Assembly: GCA_963170055.1 (NCBI GenBank)
Contig: CAUJGJ010000444.1
Coordinates: 1,587,501-1,651,500, forward strand
DNA: 64,000 nucleotides
Source: Halisarca cf. caerulea
Taxonomy: Eukaryota > Porifera > Demospongiae > Chondrillida > Halisarcidae
Direction: 5' to 3'
Shown here: positions 10,883 through 20,587 of the stretch, in pieces
Position numbering within the stretch: the first letter of the stretch is position 1
Layout of the letters: every line of letters begins with the position of its first letter
The notes under the pieces: generated by a model
Told to the model about the DNA's origin: nothing
The model's input: only the letters and a program-made list of their open reading frames with translations
Databases searched by the model: none
Translations under genes and position numbers: made by a program

Positions 10883-12990
10883 TTATACAGAGTACAGTGG
10901 GATATGGTTATCCCATTCAATGGAATGACATGCTTGAAAATTGTGATATGAGCATCTGACAGCCACTTTGGCAGAGAGAGTCAGGATTTTATGAGCCTCC
11001 TGTTTAGACAAGGATGGGCAGGCTATACATAGGTCGTGTACTGTTGCAGCAGAACTGTGGAATCCAAGTGATCCAATCTCCAGAGTGGTGTAGATAACTG
11101 ATGTGGGATCTGGATGTGAGCCAAGATCTGCAATCAGTTGTTGGTACTTGGTCATTTTCTGGTCTCTTGCGTTTTTGATGTTCTCCATGTTGTTGGCAGG
11201 AATGGTGAGCTCCAAAATTGTAAGATCTGAGCCAGAGACGATCACCAGATCCGGTCTATCCGATGATGGGGAGAAGTTTGTTGGAATTGTGGCAGGTGGG
11301 TTACTGCAAGCTCTGAGACCTGAGAGGTCGGCGTAAAGTCCCTGGGAGGGGTTGAGAAGTGCTTTTACCGATCTTGCAATGGCTTGCAAAACTGAATCAT
11401 GATGCCAGGTGTATCGCCCTTGATTCAGAGCAGTGGGACAACCATTTAGGATGTGTGCTGTGGTTGGTTTTGGCCACAAGCAGAGGGGGCACTTTGGATC
11501 AGTTTGGATCCTCCATCTGGACAGGTTCAAGGGAGTGAGCAAGCAATCAGCCCCGGCTTTCAAAATGAAGCTCAGCTAACCTGCTGGGAGGCTAGCTTGA
11601 ATTCTGGTCCAAATTTTACATCCTTCTTCAAGTAATATGATGTCTTTAAACTTAGACTGTATGGCAAGGGTGTCAAGATGGTTGTTCCAGTATGAGGCTT
11701 GATGTGTTTGAGTGGTGTCTCTGGCTGCTTTCTTCAGTTGACGGGTGGGGTTCACATAGGGAAGTTCTTTGATGGAGGATCAGGCTGTTTGCAGGAGGTC
11801 AAAAGCTGAGGTTGAATTGACTTGAGAAGATTTCTCCAGCTAAGTTGGCAACTAACTCACAGAGGATGGGGTCTTTTGATGTAGAGATGGCACGAAAGTA
11901 CGTAGTCCACTTTGGCCTTTAGTCGGAAGTGTGGGAAAAATGTTACGGCGAGTACTGAAGGGTAAAGTCCCTGGGAGGGATGGCAGCAAATATGGTTGAC
12001 CTTGGAAGGTTTAACCACTTCTTGATCATCTTGTTAACTTTGGTCTGGAGCTGTTTGATGGCTGTTTCAGGGATGTCATCGACTGCCAGGTAGAAGTGTA
12101 ATGATGGAGGCCAGGTAATGTTTTAGTATCCAACTTTTATACTCACCTCGAATAGGTTGGTGGTCAATGTCATTGAGCAGATAAAGCAGTCTTGAGTAGG
12201 CGAGATGAAGCGGTTTGTGTGCTGGCTGTCAGAGTATGACCAATATACCCTCCTAGGAACTTAGTAGGAGCATTTTGGATGCTGTTAGTGTTTCCAGATG
12301 GTAGTTGGATGGACGAGTCATCCAGGAGTTTCTTTCCATTGAAGAAGATTGAAATGCATTTGTCTGGACATAATTGAAGGTCAAGATCTTTACATGTGGT
12401 AACTGTTGTTTTGATGGCCTGATGGTGGTTTGATAAAGACCTTGAGATGACTATGAGATCATCAGCAAAACTTTTAACCTTATGTTTAGATGATGAAATT
12501 TTTTTGATTTCTGTGCCTATTCCCTTAACTTCTTAAAGGGAGGAGTAGGGGGGTACCTCACTTGGGAGATATTTCCTAGCACTTTTTCTGGCAAAATACC
12601 ATGTGGTTTACTTCAGGTCCACGGTTTCTGTGGCAAATGAGTTGAGATACTCTACCTTAGACATACCATCAGGGTAGTATTCTATGATCTTGCAGAGGTA
12701 CCATCCCTGTGGCACTGCTTCTTCATCCAACAGATGTATACATGGGCTCCAGGTGGGGGAAGGCCTTCAGAATTGGGAATAAAGAGCTTATAATTTGATA
12801 GCCAACTAGTTCCAAGGATTCTGCCAGATGGAGAATAGGTTGAAAAGCTATCAGAAACGACAGTGGTGATAGTGTGTCTCCTTGGAAAATTCCTCGGCGA
12901 ATTGAGAAGTGGTTGGTTTTCCACTGGTCTGTTATCACTCTAGCTTCAAGTTTGGAATAACAGTCAGCCTTCAGCACTCTTTTTGTTCGA
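10883..12990 (-). pseudogene. LINE with RT, zinc knuckle and restriction-like endonuclease (RLE type)
   Basis: Read on the minus strand from about 12990 down, the RT region has RRGIFQGDTLSPL (near 12890), then KSFADDLIVISRS with the catalytic FADD at 12458-12469, then a thumb-like region. The last open block (10883-11563, 226 residues) has a zinc knuckle with Cys25, Cys28, His37 and Cys42. It is followed by QGRYTWHHD and a PD-(D/E)xK-like endonuclease core: RPD at 103-105, ILELTIP with Glu118, and Lys130/136/139. This order (RT, knuckle, endonuclease) is that of R2/CRE/NeSL-like LINEs. Stops and frameshifts between blocks, for example around 12540-12680 and 11560-11860, show that it is dead. 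The 5' end stops where the foldback-rich region begins. Confidence 0.8.
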
Positions 12991-13221
12991 GCATTTGTTT
13001 CTAGATGGGGGCATTGGTTTTAGTCAGGTAACTGCATAGATTGTAGTTTTTTTTATCTTAACAAGATTTGATCGTCTTCCTTCTCAACTGTAGTGGAAAA
13101 CTATTCAAGCAACCATTTGGCTGTAAAGGAAAACTGCACAAACAAGGGTGTATGATTAAAAACCATTTAAAAATGGTAAATGGACGTGTATGATTGACAC
13201 AGGATCGGGCAAAAAGGCATT

Positions 13222-13590
13222 ATAAAAAGGATTCTCCAAAAACACTTGGAACAAGGGTAAATTGCAAAACCAGTATAGGGCTAGGTGGGCAAAGGGCAAG
13301 ACAGGCATAGGGCTAGACAAGCATAGAGCTACACATACATGAGGCTAGACAGGTATAGGGCTAGACAGAGTTTAGTTGGACTGAGTGCACACTGTGCAAA
13401 TTCCTACATCCTGCAGCACATATGTACTGTATAATGTGCTGCACATGTGGGATGTAGGAATTTGCACAGTGTGCCCTCAGTCCAACTAGACTCTGTCTAG
13501 CCCTATGCCTGTCTTGCTCTTTGCCCACCTAGCCCTGTGCCAGTTTTGCAATTTGCCCTTGTTCCAAGTGTTTTTGGAGAATCCTTTTTA
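13222..13590. mobile_element. Foldback element with unequal arms built on a 16-bp repeat
   Basis: A left arm (13222-13421) and a right arm (13433-13590) are reverse complements and meet at a small centre between GCAGCACAT and ATGTGCTGC. Both carry AAAGGATTCTCC...CACTTGGAACAAGGG at the outside and GCACACTGTGCAAATTCC toward the middle. The left arm is about 45 bp longer because it has extra copies of a 16-bp unit (GGGCTAGACAGGCATA-like). Dispersed relatives lie at 10035-10230 and 25111-25405. Confidence 0.75.
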
Positions 13591-13604
13591 GACTGTGGAT
13601 TTCT

Positions 13605-14300
13605 CCAGTCCTGAACTGAATATTGTGATCTAGGTGTAACTATCTCCTGTAATCTTTCATGTTCAGCCCACTACAAATCTATCTGTTCATCTGCATACTG
13701 TGTTGTCAACTTCAACAAACGAACCCTCCATGGTTCCTCCCATTCGATATCTGTATGGAAATTGCTTTACCTATCATTAGTTTGCTCCAAATTATCATAT
13801 TGCTCACAATTATGGAGACCTTACCTTATAAAAGGCATTGCATCCCTTGAGAACATCTAGAAATGTGCTAGAAAATTTATCACCAATGATTCTTCTATCA
13901 GTTACAGAAACAGCCCAATATTACTCCAAATGCTACCATTGATGACTGGCTTGAATTGCATGATTTGATTTTTATGATCAAGTGTTTACAATTATCCTCT
14001 CAATACAGTCAATTATTGAGCCATGTATCACTTGTAACATTTGAAACCAGACAATCGACAAAATGCCACTTAGCTTACAAATTTTCACATTCATCAAAGG
14101 CCAGACACTTCTATTTTGTCCAAGTAACCAGACTGTGGAATGCCATACCATTTATAATCAACCTGCATTTACCATTAACCATCATAAAGCAACAACTAAT
14201 CACAGTATTTTGGGACCGTTTTCTATCAACATTTTGCCCTGAAAACCCATGTACTTACCACTATATTTGCCCATGCTGCCATTGCCATCTATCGTAATTT
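13605..14300 (+). pseudogene. 3' part of a Jockey/CR1/L2-like LINE
   Basis: Across frames the plus strand reads HYKSICSSAYCVVNFNKR, then KLSYCSQLWRPYLIKG, then ARKFITNDSSISYR. In the open block 13956-14297 it reads ARHFYFVQVTRLWNAIPF and ends NPCTYHYICPCCHCHLS. That is the post-RT region and the cysteine-rich C-terminus of this LINE type. The same ending appears at 30322-30810 (minus) and 38363-38641 (plus). At least two frame changes and no catalytic core are present, so it is 5'-truncated and dead. Confidence 0.75.
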
Positions 14301-14873
14301 TACATCTATCAAGCAACTCCCCAGCAAATCTCTACGGTGACAACTCAACCTAATCTCTGTTCCATGTAGCAAATCAATGTGTGTATATATTGTGTATGTC
14401 CTTGTTCCCATTGCCTTTTGATTCCCTTGTAGTCTCTGTTATATCACCATGTACCCAGTTAATTGTTTTGTTTAATCCACGTACTGTATGCTCATTTCTG
14501 CCTGTAAATCTGTAATTTTAGTGCAGAGCTCGCACTATGCACCTTAATTTTGTGACATGCAATTAAATCACACATCAATCTCATTGTATAGGGTCATGGT
14601 TGCAACATGTTGTTGGGCCCACAGCATTCATTTTAACTTCTTGCAATTTTTGTACTAAATTGTCTTCAATACCAGGTGAGCCCCATTTTATTTACTTTTA
14701 ACTTTATACAAAATTAATAATATATTACTTTCCACATTTCGCAACCATCATTACTGTACATTACCATATATTTGGCTGCACCAATTAAAATCTGGTGTCA
14801 GACCATGAGTTACAATTGGTGACTATACATGTGTTAGTTATGGTATTATATTATTGTTATTAATAACTTTTTT
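14301..14873. other. LINE 3' tail or unrelated AT-rich spacer
   Basis: No coding signal. It may include the 3' untranslated end of the LINE fragment that ends near 14300; I cannot fix the boundary. Confidence 0.3.
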
Positions 14874-14920
14874 CATAATAATAATAATATTATAATAATA
14901 ATAATAATAATAATAAAAAT
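14874..14920. repeat. (TAA)n microsatellite
   Basis: A run of TAA/ATA trinucleotides with one break. It could be the 3' terminal repeat of a LINE. Confidence 0.85.
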
Positions 14921-15715
14921 AATTCTGTATTTTGAGATTTAGAAAATTCATCAATTGCTAAATAGAGATCTAACATGGCAGAAGGTAATTGTGATGGAAA
15001 TGGGACTGACTCAACTTTGAGAAAAAAATAGCCTTAATTTTGTTTCTCCCTTTGTGTTTGGCCAATCATCTTCCCCAGAAACTTAATTGGTAGGTTTGCA
15101 TACTGTATTCTGAGTGTGTGGCTTCCGGGTTGCATGCTTTGCAGTGCATGTGGCAATTGCTCCTGAGCATCTGGAAAGCATCATCTTTGCTGATGGTATT
15201 TCCATAGAGTGACTATGAAACACACTTCAATAATTTGCAATTGTCATCAGGATCAATGTCTCACTGGACTAGAGTCCCAAATACTATTATATAGGCTGAA
15301 GAATACCTTTAATTGGTTCTCACTCTTCAGCTGTTTTAAAATGAATGTGCGAGAACTTCTTCTAACAATGTCTATGTAGGGCTATATTTTCAAAGTTGTT
15401 CATCCTCATCATTTTAGTGCTTTACAGTCATGAGTTGTGACTGCATGGTGGTCTGACCCAAAGTCTGATGCATCCAGAAGGGTGAGAAGTGTAAATTGGC
15501 CAGATGAATGCTATGGATTACCAATTGAAACGTAGTTAAGTGAGGATGGGAGACAAGGACATGCATGAATTTAGCATGTATGTTGTGGGCCCAATGCCAT
15601 GCATGCATGTAATGTGCTGTAATCATGATCATTGAGTGACAGAGATTATGAGTACCATAAATCATGAATGTTTGCATATGTGAAAGACTTCAACTTGGTA
15701 CTTAGAGAATAGAAA
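14921..15715. other. Spacer, no gene seen
   Basis: Open frames are short and without motif. The 87-codon minus frame at 15414-15677 is histidine-rich only because of ATG/CAT-rich DNA. Confidence 0.4.
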
Positions 15716-16078
15716 GGTTTAGCACTACGTAAAAACGTTATGTAATAAGCTTACTACGGTTCTTAGTAACGGTTTCAACGTATCAAGGTATCTTAGTACG
15801 TTGTTGCTCTACGCTATATGGCTCGTGTTGACGCTCCCTCCATTACTCCTCTAACTGCTGCTCTTCAGCCTGGCGTTCCGTTTCTGATAGTAAAAGATGG
15901 CCTTCATGGCCCAAATCTCCCTCAGAATCACCAAAAACTTGCAAAAAATTCTTCAGCATCGTTCTATGTCACTATAATGTTATGTATAAAGTATTCAACT
16001 TTGCTAAAATAAAAAACATACTAAATTTCGAACGTACCTATCAGCTTACTACGTAGCGTTCAAATGTTATGCTAAACC
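15716..16078. mobile_element. Inverted-repeat element with GGTTTAGCA ends
   Basis: The left end GGTTTAGCACTACGTAAAAA and the inverted right end GGTTTAGCATAACATTTGAA are related. The similarity continues through a TAATAAGCTTACTACG/TAGTAAGCTGA block for about 40 bp at roughly 70 percent. The 64-codon plus frame at 15818-16012 lies inside and has no recognisable family. No clear target duplication. Confidence 0.5.
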
Positions 16079-16640
16079 TCTCTAATATATCTTGCTTAAA
16101 ACATTAATTGTGAAATTATAGATTCTATGGACTAATAACGATAATAATGAACTACATCTAATTTTGTCTTGAAATTATTGCATGCTTAAAGGAATTTCAA
16201 ACCTTAATTGCAATTTTCTTTGCATGCATTTTTTCATAATTTATGATGTTTGGCCTGAATTAAATTAAAGTGCATAGTGGGAGCTCTTGTATTAACAGAG
16301 GCAAATAAAGTGAGGGGTTTTACCAAACAGGTGGTAATATTAAATTTGAATATTACATGTATTATGTTTGATATTACAATATCTACACAGATTGTTGCTG
16401 CTTATTTGCAATTTGAACATGCATATATATGCCGAAAGAACATGGTTTGTTTGGATCTAATTCTAATCTTATAATAATGCACATAGGCCTATTTTTTATT
16501 TAAAATAATCTAGCAACCCATGCGAGGAATTTGCAGCAGACTTTGTCAATATTTCAAGCACTATTTGGTGGTTGACTTAGAGGGCTTTCTTTCTGTTTGC
16601 TTGCCAAATGAAGGATTTTGGAAATTTGCCCTTATTTTCA
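16079..16640. other. AT-rich spacer, no gene seen
   Basis: Nothing recognisable on either strand. Confidence 0.4.
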
Positions 16641-16644
16641 ATTG

Positions 16645-16657
16645 ATGTGTGGTGTGT

Positions 16658-16694
<37 letters not shown>

Positions 16695-16757
16695 TCTGAC
16701 GGGGCCAGACTGAATTCCTCCATTTGCAGGATGAAGGAATTCGGTCTGGCCATGTCA

Positions 16758-16807
<50 letters not shown>

Positions 16808-16866
16808 TGCGTGCGTGTGTGTGTGTGCGTGTGTACGTGTGTGTGTGCATGCGTACGTGTGTGTGT
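16645..16866. repeat. (GT)n microsatellite split by a hairpin
   Basis: GT runs at about 16645-16691 and 16761-16804, followed by a degenerate GT/GC region to 16866. The hairpin 16692-16760 sits between them, as if inserted into one tract. Confidence 0.9.
16692..16760. mobile_element. Probable TAGTCT-family hairpin inserted in a GT tract
   Basis: The left arm starts TAGTCTGACGGGGCCAGACT and the right arm ends GGTCTGGCCATGTCAGAC, with ATTCCT/AGGAAT toward the middle. The start is like that of the intact family members, and the right end appears to have lost its terminal TA. A target duplication cannot be recognised inside a GT repeat. Confidence 0.5.
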
Positions 16867-16993
16867 CCATAGGCATAGATCCTAGCTAGACCCTACAACA
16901 GTCTATGGTGTAGGCTCAATCGTGAGGTTCTGCACTTTGTGTACATCTAGCTTTTATGTGTATGATGTGTATAAATTCAATGATCAAAGTGGG

Positions 16994-17044
16994 ACGGTCA
17001 GGCTACGCGAGACTATAAACGGTCAGGCTACGCGAGACTATAGA
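16994..17044 (+). repeat. Two tandem 25-bp units ending in GCGAGACTATA
   Basis: ACGGTCAGGCTACGCGAGAC followed by TATAA occurs at 16994 and again at 17019 with one change. CGCGAGACTA matches the end of the TAGTCTCGCG foldback family, so this may be a duplicated relic arm. Confidence 0.6.
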
Positions 17045-17286
17045 CGGTGGGGGGAACCACATCATTGAATTATAGATCATGTAATAATGGTGTGATACAA
17101 AAAAGGGCCTAGGACTCAGGGGAAAATACAGGTGAAGGCTGTACACAGACCCTGGCAAGGCAAAAACTACACATTAATGCATGGAGAGTGATATTATTAA
17201 GAGATATGTGAGAGAGAGACTACGAACATAATATACTACTGAGCAGATAAGAGCACACTAATTAATAATAAAGACATGGAGGAAGG

Positions 17287-18204
17287 TTATATGCACCACT
17301 GGTTGACAGACCGAGCCTTAAAGATGGTATGGCTGCCAGCAATGGCGGCTTTTGCAGCTTGTTGAAGTACAGCTCGTCTGTCTTTGGATGATGATGAGGG
17401 TGCAGCTGTCTTAAGTGTGGAGTAGGCGTCGTTTGTGTAGTGGCCCAGGCAACCAATCTTGATGGTGAGGAGATTCACCTTGAATCCCTTAGCATGTAGA
17501 TCTGATGCAAAGAATTGGTAGCTGGCCTTGGTCTGCTTTCTGACTCTTGCATTTTCAATACTGGAAGAAGAGTTCCATGGCACTGTGAGTTCCAGGATGG
17601 TGGCTAGCTTGCCTTGGATGATAAAGATGTCGGGTCTAGCTGAGGTGCTGATAACAGATGGTGGGACAGTAGTGGGTGGTTGTTCGACAGCACGGTGGTT
17701 AGGCAAGTCTGCAAAGATTTTTGCAGATGGGATAAACTCCTGAAGAAAGGGAATAAGCTCAGCTAGCACTAGGTCATGGCGATATGTGTACCGACCCTTG
17801 GACAAACTGACAGAACAGCAGCTGAGGATATGCTGAGCATTGCAGTGTGGGTAGCTGCATAGCGGACATTTCCTGAACAGCTGGCTCTATAAGAATGAAA
17901 GAGAGGTGGCCTTCAGGCATTCCTAAAAGGAGACGTTGCCACAGGTGGTCTTCAGAGCCAAGTGGAAGAACATCCAAGAGCTTAGATTGAACTTCTAACT
18001 GTTGGAGGTGGGATTCCCAGTTAGCTGAATACTTCTTTGCAATGGACTTTTTGCAGGTGGATAGGATATTGGACTTCTTTTGCAGGGTAGTTTTTAGTCT
18101 CGCGAGCCAGCCCCTAACCGCCGCTATTCGTAAGAAGGAATAGCGGCGGTTAGGGGCTGGCTCGCGAGACTAGGTAGTTTTGGCATTGTTCAGTCCATGT
18201 ATTA
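17287..18204 (-). pseudogene. Second RLE-type LINE 3' end, cut by a hairpin
   Basis: Minus-strand block 17287-17805 reads SKGRYTYRHD, then ARPDIFIIQGKLATILELTV: a PD-(D/E)xK-like core with RPD and ILELTVP, a little diverged from the copy at 10883-11563. Upstream in another frame (about 17820-17880) it reads KCPLCSYPHCNAQHILSCC, the zinc knuckle; a one-base shift separates the two. Further upstream WESHLQQLEVQSKLLDVLPL and LLLGMPEGHLSFIL continue the same polyprotein. If the hairpin 18095-18172 and one copy of its 9-bp duplication are ignored, the frame stays open to about 18204. There the 2.2-kb inverted-repeat element begins. Confidence 0.8.
18095..18172. mobile_element. Perfect foldback hairpin, TAGTCTCGCG ends, 9-bp duplication
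   Basis: TAGTCTCGCGAGCCAGCCCC continues to GCTATTC. After an 8-base loop (GTAAGAAG) the exact reverse complement ends at CGCGAGACTA. The direct repeat GGTAGTTTT is found at 18086-18094 and 18173-18181. Arms of 35 bp with no mismatch mean either recent insertion or correction. It has no coding capacity. Confidence 0.9.
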
Positions 18205-19504
18205 TCTATGTTCGGGATGTTGTAAAACACGGATCACGGATCACGGATTACGGACCACGGATCACCCCAAATCACGTGCTGGCCACATGACACCACACAC
18301 TTATTGGTCTTTGTCGATAGTTTCTAAAAATCCGTAACGCTTCAAAGCAGAAACGCTCTAGTTGTCGAGCGGCCGTTATTGATCGCAAACAACGCTGAAG
18401 TAACTATAAAACGGATTACTGTTATTACATATCGCTTTTCTTTGATCACTCTTGGCGAGATTTAATACACTTAGCGCTAGCTGAGCTCTAGTACATCATC
18501 TTGCTGGAATGGTAGACTGCAAGTGTTGAGTAGCACTGGGCCCAAATTTAGTGGTTAGCCCTGGGTATCTTCGACGTTGATAGGACGCCTTGGCAGCTAG
18601 TGGAGACACAAGTGAAGTGCAGTCTTTACCCAGCACCAGTGAAACCCTGAGGGTGGTCAAGCCCTCCTGTGCACTGATGAGCAGCAATGAAGGCGAGCTC
18701 AAATGATCGAAGGTACATGTAGTGCACACAGAACAGTGTTTCATTGTGGTAAAAAACAATTATAATAATAATATACAGAAATAAATGACTTCAATTGGAG
18801 CTGAATGAAGACCATAAAAGAGTAACTTGAGATAATTATACTGCGTACTGTTACTGTAGTTATTAATATTGAAAAAGCAATGCTTCATGCTGTAGAAGAT
18901 GTGGTGATGTCTGTATCATTTAAACATTGCACCGTCCCGTTCAATTTTCAATGTAGGACTGTAGAAAACAGGGAAGGAAAAGACAAAAGGTAATCATTAT
19001 GCGACGGTCTTTATCATCTCAACTGAGAACAACTTTGAAATGCCCCAACATTTAAGAGTGACCACTAGGCTATGCCGCATATATCGCTGGAGCAATGTGA
19101 GGGTCAACAAGTTGCTACACAGTAATCAAGGGTCAAGAAGGGGACCAGGTTCTATATTGTTACGCCTATTAGGCCCGGGGTTCAAAAGTATGTAGCTGCC
19201 AGCTATACCTGACACCACCCTGGTGTAATACATAGGATAGCAAACTGGTGATGGCTTCTTCACATGACAAGGCCCACTAAACATGTGAAAGAGTACACTA
19301 AGACAATGCCTTCTCACCACTTAGTCTAGCTCAAAAACAGTTGTGGCGTACAAAACAGACTACCTGTTACTGTAGCAATACTCCCCCAACATTCATACTA
19401 ACCTCTACGTCCCCGAACACAAAGCAGGGGGTTGGTAGTCTTGTGTAGCCCAGGCCGCATTCTCTCCTTCTTTATCAGGACTGCTGTCAGTGGAAGGCGA
19501 ATCA

Positions 19505-19553
19505 TCAGTCCCTGAAATTGGCCGAGTGGGAATGGGTCGGCTAAGCCAGACTA
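19505..19553. repeat. Relic single arm of the TAGTCT hairpin family
   Basis: GAAATTGGCCGAGTGGGAAT followed by GGGTCGGCTAAGCCAGACTA matches the right arm of the hairpin at 20175-20271 with several changes. No left arm is seen. Confidence 0.6.
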
Positions 19554-19669
19554 GGGGGTTGACACAATACATTAGAGAATCATATGGCTGACACACAATG
19601 TATTGTACAACATCCGTGACATAGCATATGGCACCCAGTATACATCCATTGCATAATAATATAGGGTAA

Positions 19670-19920
19670 AACAAGGTAATTTGGGACATGGGGTGATTTG
19701 AGACAGTGGGTTAAAAGCAGCTAGTGTCAACCACAAGGTACACACATTATTTCCTGTCAGCGCTGTCTCCATGAATTGAGAAGTTCAGCAGTAGCAAGTG
19801 TGGCTAGACAACTTAACCATAGCAGCAGAAGTAAATTAAGCAGAAGTAAAGGGCTGGCCCTGTTCCGAATTACCCCGGTGTTCCAAATCACCCCCCCCCC
19901 CCCCCTGTACCCTACCTAAC
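19670..19920. repeat. Dispersed repeat with GGTAATTTGG and a poly-C run
   Basis: Shares GGTAATTTGG, GTCTCCATGAA, GTTCAGCAGT and CCCTGTTCC in the same order with 25512-25700, so the two are copies of one repeat. This copy ends with a run of C residues (about 19889-19906) before TGTACCCTACC. A similar CCCTACATCCCAAATGGGG phrase occurs at about 9096. Confidence 0.5.
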
Positions 19921-20174
19921 AGTTACCCCATATCCTGACTGTATAGGCATAGACAAGAACGGGACGAATACAGACCACCCTTGTGAAAGACCATGTACGG
20001 CCCACTTGTCAGACCATAGACTAACTTTGCTGTCTTCGGCTACTGTGGAATTGTTGCAAACGTCGACTCGCCATAGAAATCTCCGCTTCGCCGATACCTT
20101 TCTCTATTCGCTACAATAGGGCTGCAGCAACAGAAGAGGACGACTCGCTTTCCATCCTCCACCCGCGCCTCCAC

Positions 20175-20271
20175 TAGTCTGGCGTTGCCGACCCAATTCT
20201 CGCTCGGCCATTTTCGGGGACTGAGTCCCCGAAAATGGCCGAGCGAGAATTGGGTCGGCAACGCCAGACTA
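20175..20271. mobile_element. Perfect foldback hairpin, TAGTCTGGCG ends, 9-bp duplication
   Basis: TAGTCTGGCGTTGCCGACCC runs on to CGGGGACT. The exact reverse complement returns to CGCCAGACTA, giving arms of about 48 bp with almost no loop. CGCCTCCAC is duplicated exactly at 20166-20174 and 20272-20280. It is nested inside the 2,167-bp element, so it is the younger of the two. Confidence 0.9.
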
Positions 20272-20403
20272 CGCCTCCACCAGATCTCTCGTTTACAAGA
20301 CTGTCATGCGGCCAGCACGTGATTTGGGGTGATCCGTGGTCCGTGATCCGTGATCCGTGATCCGTGTTTTACAACATCCCTCTATGTTCAGTCAGTAGTC
20401 CAC

Positions 20404-20471
20404 AAGCTAGCCCGTCTCCGCTAGCGCCCTCCGGGCCCGTGGCGTTTGTGGGACCATAGACGGGCTAGCTT
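20404..20471. repeat. GC-rich hairpin just upstream of the B3GALT6-like gene
   Basis: AAGCTAGCCCGTCT (20404-20417) and AGACGGGCTAGCTT (20458-20471) are perfect inverted 14-mers around a GC-rich centre. It ends 116 bp before the start codon. It could be another small foldback or a promoter-proximal structure; no target duplication is visible. Confidence 0.55.
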
Positions 20472-20587
20472 GATAGACTATGTCGGTAGCCACCAATAAG
20501 GAAAATTGAAAATGGAGGTGATATAAGAATAGCTCTTGAGATCGTATACAGCAATACGTAGTTGATGTGGGTAGGTAAATCGAAGAA

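Larger units (their letters stand above)
18214..20380. mobile_element. 2,167-bp element with 78-bp inverted ends and 9-bp duplication (MULE-like)
   Basis: The left end 18214-18291 and the right end 20303-20380 are reverse complements over 78 bp with two mismatches. Each starts GGGATGTTGTAAAACACGGA, continues with tandem TCACGGA-type repeats, and ends near CCCCAAATCACGTGCTGGCC. The direct repeat TCTATGTTC flanks it exactly (18205-18213 and 20381-20389). Long inverted ends plus a 9-bp duplication are typical of Mutator-like elements; other 9-bp superfamilies are possible. I find no transposase inside. It contains the hairpin at 20175, a relic arm at 19505-19553 and unidentified open frames (18496-18759, 19405-19689, both minus), so it looks non-autonomous with host or other repeat cargo. 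Confidence 0.85.

Noticed and set aside
18496..18759. 87-codon minus frame with CxxCxxC near its N-terminus
   Set aside because: No domain recognised; kept only as possible captured cargo of the 2.2-kb element.
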